Below, in pieces: positions 1 through 6,205 of a stretch of DNA of 20,105 nt. The DNA is taken from assembly GCA_964471945.1 (NCBI GenBank), contig CAYYIJ010000041.1, positions 1-20,105 on the forward strand. Direction: 5' to 3'. The position numbers were made by a program, and so were the translations under genes. Position 1 is the first letter of the stretch, and each line of letters begins with the position of its first letter. The DNA comes from JASEHD01 sp964471945 (lineage in GTDB: Bacteria > Bacteroidota > Ignavibacteria > UBA10030 > SZUA-254). The notes under the pieces were generated by a model. That model saw only the letters and a program-made list of their open reading frames with translations, searched no databases and was not told where the DNA came from.

Positions 1-1
1 T

Positions 2-252
2 TCAACCTTTTTCTATATAGTGTAAAATATTGTTCACCGTCTTCTCAGCGCTCATCACACAGTCGTCAACCGATATTCCGCCTTTGTAATTGCTGCATAC
101 AATTGCGCCGGGAAAGTATTGCTTGAATATTTCGAGAGAATCGAAAATATTTTTGTATCCAAATTTGTATTGGGGAATTGCTTTCTTTAGCCAGATTAGT
201 TTCTAAATACCGGCTCGCCAAAAGAAAGCTCCGGTACAACTTTTTTACCTAT
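2..252 (-). pseudogene. hemY: 3' remnant of protoporphyrinogen oxidase (HemY-type), frameshifted and 5'-truncated
   Basis: The minus strand from about 202 down to the TGA at 4-2 encodes a typical C-terminus of the FAD-dependent protoporphyrinogen oxidase family: a KAIPQY-FGY block, then FPGAIVCSNYKGGISVDDCV, the flavin-contacting G-(I)-V-DC end. Just upstream, in another frame (about 252-202), GKKVVPELSFGEPVFR matches the segment that normally precedes the W-KAIPQY motif. The two pieces join if one A is added to the run near 200-202, so there is a one-base frameshift; each frame also has a stop at the joint (TAG 205-203, TAA 198-196). Upstream of about 253 the frame stops and the similarity ends, so roughly 80 residues of a normally 450-residue enzyme remain. 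The remnant lies immediately downstream of the 277-2036 module. The family assignment rests on motif recognition. Confidence 0.72.
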
Positions 253-276
253 CTAATTTAGTGTGGGTATAAAATT

Positions 277-1134
277 TTATTCTGTAAATAAATTCTGCTG
301 TCCAAAATCTTTCTTAGTCGGAGGATAAAATACACCGATTATAACAAAGGGATTTGGTGCAACAAGATGATACTGTTTTGTGGTTCCAAGGAATAAATAT
401 AAGTCTTTTTTCATTAAAAATTCCTCAAAATATTTTTTACGTACAAGTTTGTTGGCTTCATATTCGTTTCCTTCTGCTTGCTTTAGACAATGCCAATACA
501 AAGCCCCAATTTCCCAACCCTCTATCATCAGAGTTCTCGGTTTAGTCTCACTCTCACAAAAAAATTTGTAGGAGTACTTATACGGGACTTTACCAATAAT
601 TCTTCTGAGAACACCTTCGCCTTTCGAGTCGATATCAAACAAACCATATTGGTCATAGTTTGCTAACCATTGTTCTTTCCAAGTGCGTGTATCTTCTTCA
701 ATAATAAAGTCTACAATCTCACGTGGTTTAAAGGTTGCCAACGACTTTTTTGCATTACTTTTCGCAAGTTGTATAAGTTCTTCGAATGAAGAATAAACTT
801 TTTTCATTACATACTTTTTGCGTTCTGCCCACTCATGTTCAGTCCCCACTTGTTTAAGAATTTGTATGGTTGAAACATCTGATTTCGGTTTGTAGCTTTC
901 CTGTCGAAAATCTTTGTTGTTACGTATCAAATCAAGTTGTATCCACTCGTACTTTTCAAATTTCTTGTCCTGAGGAAGTGCTCGGAATGGAATGGGATAA
1001 ATACGGATCCACCTGCCATCTTCCAGAATACCGGCAGTGCGAACTAATTCTTCATACTTGTTTGATGGGAGGGGATAGGTTTTAACGGTGATCAAGACTT
1101 TAGCTTGATCGAGTACATCCGGTAAGTAGCTCAG
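277..1134 (-). CDS. conserved protein of unknown function, partner of the DUF488 gene (probable CTG start)
   Basis: I do not recognise a named family. The protein opens with a conserved-looking block ITVKTYPLPSNKYEELV followed by TAGILEDGRWIRIYPIPFRAL, a charged middle rich in Lys, Glu and aromatic residues, and a C-terminus with YHLVAPNPFVIIGVFYPP. It has no signal peptide or membrane segment, so it is probably cytosolic. The first conventional start is a TTG at 1095, but the frame stays open upstream and a strong Shine-Dalgarno AGGAGG (1145-1140) sits 5 nt before an in-frame CTG at 1134. Starting there gives 285 residues (xSYLPDVLDQAKVLITVKTY). The upstream gene's TAA is only 17 nt away, so the two genes are one operon. 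The basic and aromatic composition would fit nucleic-acid or nucleotide binding, but that is a guess. Reality of the gene is likely; the function is unknown. Confidence 0.75.
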   Translation of the reverse strand: MSYLPDVLDQAKVLITVKTYPLPSNKYEELVRTAGILEDGRWIRIYPIPFRALPQDKKFEKYEWIQLDLIRNNKDFRQESYKPKSDVSTIQILKQVGTEHEWAERKKYVMKKVYSSFEELIQLAKSNAKKSLATFKPREIVDFIIEEDTRTWKEQWLANYDQYGLFDIDSKGEGVLRRIIGKVPYKYSYKFFCESETKPRTLMIEGWEIGALYWHCLKQAEGNEYEANKLVRKKYFEEFLMKKDLYLFLGTTKQYHLVAPNPFVIIGVFYPPTKKDFGQQNLFTE

Positions 1135-1145
1135 AATTGCCTCCT
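1132..1145 (-). promoter_or_regulatory. Shine-Dalgarno AGGAGG placing translation start at a CTG codon
   Basis: Read on the minus strand, AAGAGGAGG is followed by the 5-nt spacer CAATT and then CTG, in frame with the downstream gene. No ATG, GTG or TTG lies at a usable distance; the nearest TTG is 39 nt further in, inside conserved sequence. An ATT at 1137 is also in frame but only 2 nt from the ribosome site. Confidence 0.55.
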
Positions 1146-1151
1146 CTTATG

Positions 1152-2036
1152 TTATACAATATGAACAATAGGTGTATTCCAATATTTTTGCTTGTGTAAG
1201 CGCTCTGTAATTTTGTGTCTGTGGCATGAAGTCGCTTTAGCTTCGAAACAAGTCAGGGCAACACGATTATATGAAGCCAGAATTCTGGTAATTCTCGAAA
1301 GATGATCTTCACTATTATGTAACGTGTTCATAGCATAATCCGCAAACAATTCATTATAATCGTCCACCGTCTCAAGATTTTTTCTGAGCGACGAATCAAT
1401 TCCTAGCTCAGGTATATGCTCATACGCGATACCAACTTTATTTAGATAATTTCTTAAACGCGTCTTGCTGAATCCGTATTTCATCGATATCGGATTGCGT
1501 CTAACATCTATTACAATAGAAACATTGTTTTGCATTAATTTATCGATGTAAGAATCTATAGTTAATCCTTCATAACCGATTGTCATTAAACACTTGCTTA
1601 ACTCTGTTTTACGCTGCATTCCGATCCTATTTTTTTCCTCATCGGACAGTACACGATCTGTAATTTCACTTCTAGTTGCGTAGTATGGATATTTCAAATA
1701 AACATATCTTATCAGCTTATCTCCACGCAGTTTATTTGTCTGTCTTGCAAAATCTTTTATAGCATACCTATCTTCTGATTTAAGTAAATGGAATGTAGAT
1801 TTACGCCGATAAAGTTTAAAATTTTCTACATCAGATAAATATCCCTGGTCAGTTAAAATCCTTTTATCTTGATAAGACATGAAACTAAAACAACCGAACT
1901 TATATGGAAAAAAATCATAATGATTTTTTTCTTGCTCCATGCAAAATAAAAAGAGCAGTTTTTCCATATCTGTACTACTCAGATTTCCCCCAGCAGCCTC
2001 TAATAATGCTAGTAATATTTTCCTTCTGTAATACAT
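1152..2036 (-). CDS. DUF488 family protein with an N-terminal antitoxin-like domain
   Basis: This is a 294-residue two-part protein. Residues 1-85 carry the pattern RRKILLALLEAAGG, then KLLFLFCM, then YDFFPYKFGCFSF and LTDQGYL, which resembles the helical DUF4065/SocA-type (Panacea-like) domain found in antitoxin-associated proteins. From about residue 150 comes a DUF488 domain: MTIGYEGLTIDSYIDKL (151 on), VIDVRRNP (175-182), SMKYGFSKTRLRNYL, and near the C-terminus CFEAK with a CHR triad (C263, E265, C271-H272-R273). These Cys, Glu and His/Arg positions are the family's most conserved. The biochemical activity of DUF488 is not established; the domain recurs in accessory and defence neighbourhoods. 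The gene is first in an operon with the 277-1134 gene. Only a weak ribosome site precedes the ATG. The domain call is firm; the biological role is open. Confidence 0.85.
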   Translation of the reverse strand: MYYRRKILLALLEAAGGNLSSTDMEKLLFLFCMEQEKNHYDFFPYKFGCFSFMSYQDKRILTDQGYLSDVENFKLYRRKSTFHLLKSEDRYAIKDFARQTNKLRGDKLIRYVYLKYPYYATRSEITDRVLSDEEKNRIGMQRKTELSKCLMTIGYEGLTIDSYIDKLMQNNVSIVIDVRRNPISMKYGFSKTRLRNYLNKVGIAYEHIPELGIDSSLRKNLETVDDYNELFADYAMNTLHNSEDHLSRITRILASYNRVALTCFEAKATSCHRHKITERLHKQKYWNTPIVHIV

Positions 2037-2085
2037 GATTCTTACAAAGAAACTTACTAAAAATTATTGAAAATGGCAATTATCC

Positions 2086-2280
2086 CTAATCATGCATTAG
2101 AAAATGTAATTGGTGGAGAAAAGTCAGTAATATTTTTGAATAAACCGACAATCCTCGGATCGCAAAATCATATTTCAGTTCTTTGATCCCATGCAATACT
2201 AATTCTTTTCCTGTTGCTTTGTATGAAAACCCTGCAATTTCTATCCCTACCTCTATCGGTACAAATCGTAAGCCTCTCAC
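2086..2280 (-). CDS. possible small protein overlapping the propeller gene by GTGA
   Basis: A 64-codon frame starts at a GTG that overlaps the stop of the upstream gene as GTGA, an arrangement typical of translational coupling. The product has a mixed, plausible composition (EVGIEIAGFSYKATGKELVL, then HGIKELKYDFAIRGLSVYSK) but no family I recognise, no signal peptide and no motif. There is no clear Shine-Dalgarno. The other two minus frames here are broken by stops. It could be a coupled small gene, a decayed tail of the upstream gene after a frameshift, or chance in AT-rich DNA. Confidence 0.33.
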   Translation of the reverse strand: MRGLRFVPIEVGIEIAGFSYKATGKELVLHGIKELKYDFAIRGLSVYSKILLTFLHQLHFLMHD

Positions 2281-3755
2281 AAGAATTTTAAACGCATCTT
2301 TCTTACGGTAATATTTTCACCAACCTGAATAAAATAAAGTTGGGATTGAGAGTCAGCGTAAATAAATGCTCCTCCAGGGGATTCAAATCGGGAAATTATG
2401 TTACCATCTTTTGAGTAGATAACGAAATTAACCTTTTCTTTTTCTCTATAGCCCAGGTATATGTTCCCATCTTCTCCGCAAACAAGTGAAAAAAAGAGAG
2501 TCGAATTCTCCATAAATTCCACCTCTTGTTCCAAACTATACCCCTTCTTTAATGGCGCTTCAATGTGGAAGAATGGAGTGTTTACACCGATTGTTTGTAC
2601 TAGATTTAAATTCTGATCGTATTTTCTGATGGCACCTGACAGTGGCTGAACAACATAACAGTTACCCTCAGCATCGAAATCAAAACGTGTCTTGTAACAA
2701 AAAGAGGGATAGTAGCCCAAGGAATAAATGGAATCTGGCTGAACAAAAGACGTTGTCAGCGATTTCGATTTAGGGTCGATAATACCAACAAGATTGTGAT
2801 TTTTAACTAAACTTGGCACAATGCTATCGACTGGGAGAGTCAGGTTTATAAAAACCTGTCCAGTTTTAGGGTGGATTTTAAGAGGGTCCTCCACTACAAA
2901 TTTATCTTCCTTAAAAACCATCTCTCCAATTAATTTATCACTCAAACGATCAAATAATAATAAAGAAGAACGTGGATAGGCAAAACCTTCTCCATTTATT
3001 TTAATAACTAAGAGTGCAATCAATGTTGAGTCCAACTGCGCCGTAATTAGTTTTACTATAGTGGAATCTTTGAGAATGTCCGCACCTAAAAAATTCATGA
3101 ATTTCCCAGAAGAATTAAAAACAACAACTTGTTTAAATAAATCATCAGTAATAACAATGTTACGCGATTTTTTTTCGTATTGAACAGGTGAACTGTTACT
3201 AAGTCTCCCAATTGGATACTCATTGTCATCCAAGGTTATAAAGCCGATTTCTTCGAGAGAATCAATACCCATGGCATACCGTGTCATAAGTGAATCAATG
3301 TATTTAAATTCATCCTCGATCGATAATCTCGTTTTTTTTCCAAGATTGCGACTGAATAAAGGAAAACCACTATGTGAAAAAATCTTGACTGCACTTCCAC
3401 CCTTAAATCCGAGAGACGAAGAAATTTTACCTTCTGGATCTTCAATAACATTATAATCTAACTTGAATCTTTTTTTAAAACGTTGAATAACTTTAGGGTT
3501 TCTGTCAGTGCGAAGGAAGAGAGCGAATTGATAATATTTACTTTGAGTTTTCACAAAATAATTCCACGCATTGAGCTCGCCAAAGTACGACAAACAATCA
3601 TCCATGGAAACCGAAAAAATCACAGCGCCACGTTTTGTTTTCATTTTTTCGGGTAAATGAACGCTTTCTGTTTTTAAACCATCCTCCGCAGCGCTTGGTT
3701 CATGAAAAACAAGGTGGGAGATAAAAACCATAACCAAAATACTATGGAGAAACAT
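2277..3755 (-). CDS. exported thioredoxin-fold / 6-bladed beta-propeller protein
   Basis: The 492-residue product starts with a short hydrophobic export signal (MFLHSILVMVFISHLVFHEP). Residues about 40-140 look like a redoxin (thioredoxin-fold) domain: a first strand with FSVSMDDC, a helix, then QFALFLRTDRNPKVIQRFKK, a strand with YNVIEDPEG and a final GFPLFSR strand. Only one Cys sits where a CxxC would be expected, so classical disulfide exchange is doubtful. From about 165 to the end there are repeated beta-blade units (VVVFNSSGKFMNFLG; IRKYDQNLNLVQTIG; VIYSKDGNIISRF), as in the NHL or BF3164-like 6-bladed propellers common in Bacteroidota. An AAGGGA ribosome site precedes the ATG. A role as a periplasmic sensor or binding scaffold is inference. 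The lipobox is absent. Confidence 0.7.
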   Translation of the reverse strand: MFLHSILVMVFISHLVFHEPSAAEDGLKTESVHLPEKMKTKRGAVIFSVSMDDCLSYFGELNAWNYFVKTQSKYYQFALFLRTDRNPKVIQRFKKRFKLDYNVIEDPEGKISSSLGFKGGSAVKIFSHSGFPLFSRNLGKKTRLSIEDEFKYIDSLMTRYAMGIDSLEEIGFITLDDNEYPIGRLSNSSPVQYEKKSRNIVITDDLFKQVVVFNSSGKFMNFLGADILKDSTIVKLITAQLDSTLIALLVIKINGEGFAYPRSSLLLFDRLSDKLIGEMVFKEDKFVVEDPLKIHPKTGQVFINLTLPVDSIVPSLVKNHNLVGIIDPKSKSLTTSFVQPDSIYSLGYYPSFCYKTRFDFDAEGNCYVVQPLSGAIRKYDQNLNLVQTIGVNTPFFHIEAPLKKGYSLEQEVEFMENSTLFFSLVCGEDGNIYLGYREKEKVNFVIYSKDGNIISRFESPGGAFIYADSQSQLYFIQVGENITVRKMRLKFL

Positions 3756-3811
3756 AAAACATTCCCTTCAAAGTTAATAAAAGTAAAGCATTAGATGTTA
3801 AATATTTGCTG

Positions 3812-3849
3812 GGCTGGAATTTTTTCCAGAAATTATAAAAACTCCAGCC
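3812..3849 (-). promoter_or_regulatory. overlapping hairpins in the leader between ABC and propeller genes
   Basis: GGCTGGA (3812-3818) pairs perfectly with TCCAGCC (3843-3849), while CTGGAA (3814-3819) also pairs with TTCCAG (3824-3829) around a TTTT loop. The two stems are mutually exclusive. No U-tract follows on the minus strand, so it is not a standard terminator of the ABC gene. The hairpins lie in the 185-nt gap before the propeller gene. The rest of that gap shows nothing recognisable. Confidence 0.3.
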
Positions 3850-3940
3850 GATTAAAATGTTACATGGGATGTTTAATCTCTTCCCGCATAGCTCACAGAA
3901 ATTAAGCAAAAAAAATGATTGTCAAATCCAAAATAGGAAA

Positions 3941-5731
3941 TTATGATAGATTCTCAAAAAACGCGACTTTTTCCTGTTCTTTATACTGCAATCTATATAG
4001 TTTATAATAAATTCCCTCCATAGCTAGCAATTCCTGATGCGTGCCCATCTCACGAATTTCACCTTTGTGCATCACTATTATTTTATTCGCCCGCTGGATA
4101 GTTGAAAGTCGATGAGCGATAACTATTGAGGTTCTTCCTTGAAGAAGTTTTCTAATCGCTTGCTGGATGAGGATTTCTGTTTCAGTGTCGACGCTCGATG
4201 TTGCCTCATCTAATATCAATATTTTTGGATGAACGGCTAATGCACGCGCAAAAGATATCAACTGTTTTTGCCCGACTGAAAGAGTGGCGCCTCGTTCTTT
4301 CACTTCTTCATCGTAATGGTTCGGTAAATTATCGATGAAGCGGTTCGCACCAACAACTCGTGCAGCAGCTTTGATGCGATCCATCGATATGCCTTCATTT
4401 CCAAGATTGATATTCGATTTGATGTCACCCGAAAAAAGAAATACATCCTGCAAAACAATTGCCATTTGTTTTCGAAGTTCTTCCTTATTAATAGAGCGGA
4501 TGTCTATTCCATCTACAAGAATCTCGCCGCGCTGGAATTCATAAAACCTGCAAAGCAAATTAATAATGCTGGTTTTCCCTGCACCAGTATGACCGACAAA
4601 CGCTGCCGTTTCTCCCTGCTTGATTGTGAATGAGACATTTTTCAAAACCCATTCTTCATCGACATATGCAAACCAAACGTTCTTGAATTCTATTTCGCCG
4701 TTTAACTTATCGATCTTGATTGGAGATTTCGGATTTGAGATTAAAGCCCCATCATCGAGCAGTTTGAAGATTCTTTCTGAAGATGCCATCGCTGTTTGCA
4801 TGATGTTGTACTTTTCAGAAAGATCGCGGATGGGTCGCCAGAACATTTCGTTGAATTGAAAGAATGCGATAACAGTTCCGACGGTGAGCGTTCCTTCCAA
4901 TGTGCCGATTCCAGCATACCAAATGATAAGTCCGATTGCAATCGCACCGATGAGATCGACACCGGGATAAAAAAGAGCATAATAGAAAATCGACTTTATG
5001 TTTGCATTACGGTGGGTGGCATTGATTTCTGAAAATTTGTTATATGATTTCTTTTCACGGTTGAATATCTGATCGACCATCATACCGGTGATATGTTCTT
5101 GCATGAATGTGTTGATTCGAGCCAACTGCAATCGCACCTCTCGATATGCCTCACGGGCTTTCTTGCGGAAAAGAAACGTTCCATAAAACAAAAGCGGAAG
5201 TACGCTGAGAGATAACAGTGCCAGCTCCCAACTCATGGTAAACATAAAGTAGAGGATGCCGATTATCGTGAACACATCGCTGAATACCATTACGATTCCT
5301 GACGAAAACATTTCATTCAACACTTCTACATCGTTAGTTACTCGTGTGATTAACCGACCTATCGGATTGCTGTCATAAAATTTGATACTGAGGTTTTGTA
5401 GATGCGTGAATATCTGCATCCGCAAATCGAAAATTGTTTTTTGTCCGATCCACTGCGTAAGATACGCGCTTGCGTATTGCACAAGTCCGCGTGATATAAG
5501 CAATCCTAAGAATGCAATCGCGGTAATCAGCAAACCGTGCTTATCATTGTTTGCAATATTCGTATCGACAGCATATTTTGTGAACCACGGTCGCACCGCT
5601 TCCATACCAGAGACAATCACGCTCAGCAGTATTCCAAGCCCGACATGCCATCTGTACGGTTTCAAATACTTGATGAGCCGCTTCATCAAACGGGTATCGT
5701 ACGCCTTGCCAAGTATTTCCTCGTCATGCAT
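3941..5731 (-). CDS. ABC exporter half-transporter, TM288/BmrD-like subunit
   Basis: A 596-residue membrane-ATPase fusion. The first 320 residues hold the six-helix ABC type I exporter domain, including coupling-helix sequence YDSNPIGRLITRVTNDVEVL. The nucleotide-binding domain follows, with Walker A GHTGAGKTS (about 380-388), signature LSVGQKQ (about 484), Walker B ILILDEATSSVD (about 502-513) and switch histidine in IVIAHRLS. Walker B keeps the catalytic Glu, but the third signature residue is Val rather than Gly. Together with the neighbour's changes this matches the consensus-Walker-B half of heterodimeric multidrug/lipid exporters such as TM287/288 or BmrCD. The start is taken at the ATG at 5731 (MHDEEILGKAYD); a TTG two codons upstream is possible and neither has a clear Shine-Dalgarno, perhaps because the element at 5740-6205 replaced the native leader. 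The substrate is unknown. Confidence 0.9.
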   Translation of the reverse strand: MHDEEILGKAYDTRLMKRLIKYLKPYRWHVGLGILLSVIVSGMEAVRPWFTKYAVDTNIANNDKHGLLITAIAFLGLLISRGLVQYASAYLTQWIGQKTIFDLRMQIFTHLQNLSIKFYDSNPIGRLITRVTNDVEVLNEMFSSGIVMVFSDVFTIIGILYFMFTMSWELALLSLSVLPLLFYGTFLFRKKAREAYREVRLQLARINTFMQEHITGMMVDQIFNREKKSYNKFSEINATHRNANIKSIFYYALFYPGVDLIGAIAIGLIIWYAGIGTLEGTLTVGTVIAFFQFNEMFWRPIRDLSEKYNIMQTAMASSERIFKLLDDGALISNPKSPIKIDKLNGEIEFKNVWFAYVDEEWVLKNVSFTIKQGETAAFVGHTGAGKTSIINLLCRFYEFQRGEILVDGIDIRSINKEELRKQMAIVLQDVFLFSGDIKSNINLGNEGISMDRIKAAARVVGANRFIDNLPNHYDEEVKERGATLSVGQKQLISFARALAVHPKILILDEATSSVDTETEILIQQAIRKLLQGRTSIVIAHRLSTIQRANKIIVMHKGEIREMGTHQELLAMEGIYYKLYRLQYKEQEKVAFFENLS

Positions 5732-5739
5732 AGGCAACC

Positions 5740-5770
5740 AAGTAAAAAGTAAAAAGGTAAAAGTAAAAAA
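5740..5770. repeat. left heptad array, four GTAAAAA-like units
   Basis: Units at 5742-5748 GTAAAAA, 5749-5755 GTAAAAA, 5756-5762 GGTAAAA and 5763-5769 GTAAAAA form a 7-bp tandem array. It is the inverted partner of the array at 6173-6205 and lies just downstream of the four-helix-bundle gene on the minus strand. Confidence 0.75.
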
Positions 5771-5787
5771 GGCGGCTGGTCATTTTA

Positions 5788-6156
5788 TTAACCTTTATTT
5801 TGATTTTTTGACTTACCGCGCAGTTTACAGACGATTGCCCCTAATATTTTTTTAATTTCGTCCGCTTCAGTAATCATTTCTATAAGTCTTTTCTTTTCAA
5901 TCATCTTCGATTCTTCAATTAACCGCAGCCAATAATGTGTTTCTCGTGCTTCTTTCAAAGCTATGCTCATCTTATAAGTGTAGTCATCCCTACTGAATGC
6001 AGCCACGGCTTCTTCAACATTTGCCCCGATAGAAGTTCCTGATCGTACTATCTGTTTACCGAGAATATATCCTGCTTTCTTGTCAGGTATATGAGCAGAA
6101 AGATTGATAATCCTTAATCCAAAATTAAATGTTCTTTCTTTTATATCTTGATACAT
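5788..6156 (-). CDS. four-helix bundle protein, S23 / 23S rRNA IVS family
   Basis: The 122-residue protein is full length for the TIGR02436-type family: FNFGLRIINLSAHIP, GKQIVRSGTSIGANVEEAVA and MSIALKEARETHYWLRLI match its three hallmark blocks. Family members form homopentameric four-helix bundles with a basic surface and were first seen encoded within intervening sequences of bacterial 23S rRNA; many others occur as stand-alone genes beside unrelated operons. Here it sits between two half-ABC genes on the same strand and is bracketed by inverted heptad repeats. A GGGG lies 5 nt before the ATG. The C-terminus is Lys/Asn rich (KLRGKSKNQNKG). Its role is unknown; a nucleic-acid-binding or element-linked function is inferred. 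Confidence 0.92.
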   Translation of the reverse strand: MYQDIKERTFNFGLRIINLSAHIPDKKAGYILGKQIVRSGTSIGANVEEAVAAFSRDDYTYKMSIALKEARETHYWLRLIEESKMIEKKRLIEMITEADEIKKILGAIVCKLRGKSKNQNKG

Positions 6157-6172
6157 AAATGCCCCATAAATA

Positions 6173-6205
6173 TTTTTTACTTTTTAATTTTGACTTTTGA
6201 ATTTT
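6173..6205. repeat. right heptad array, four TTTTKAM units
   Basis: Units are 6174-6180 TTTTTAC, 6181-6187 TTTTTAA, 6188-6194 TTTTGAC and 6195-6201 TTTTGAA, then TTTT to 6205. The first 12 bases are the exact reverse complement of 5759-5770. The array starts immediately next to the TAG stop of the upstream ABC gene. Confidence 0.75.

Larger units (their letters stand above)
5740..6205. mobile_element. IVS-like insertion: four-helix-bundle gene between inverted A/T heptad arrays
   Basis: The left end (5742-5769) is four 7-bp units close to GTAAAAA. The right end (6174-6201) is four 7-bp units close to TTTTKAM plus TTTT. The arrays are inverted, and their inner 12 bases (5759-5770 and 6173-6184) are perfectly complementary. 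Between them lies only the S23-type gene. The right array begins directly after the TAG of the upstream ABC gene, and the left array ends 8 bp before the downstream ABC start. In 23S rRNA, intervening sequences carrying this protein family have complementary ends that form a stem; the same plan is seen here inside an mRNA. Calling it mobile is inference. Confidence 0.5.

Noticed and set aside
5382..5855. Open frame of 157 codons on the plus strand antisense to the ABC exporter
   Set aside because: It lies opposite a gene with all ABC motifs and crosses the heptad repeats; its product shows no recognisable pattern.
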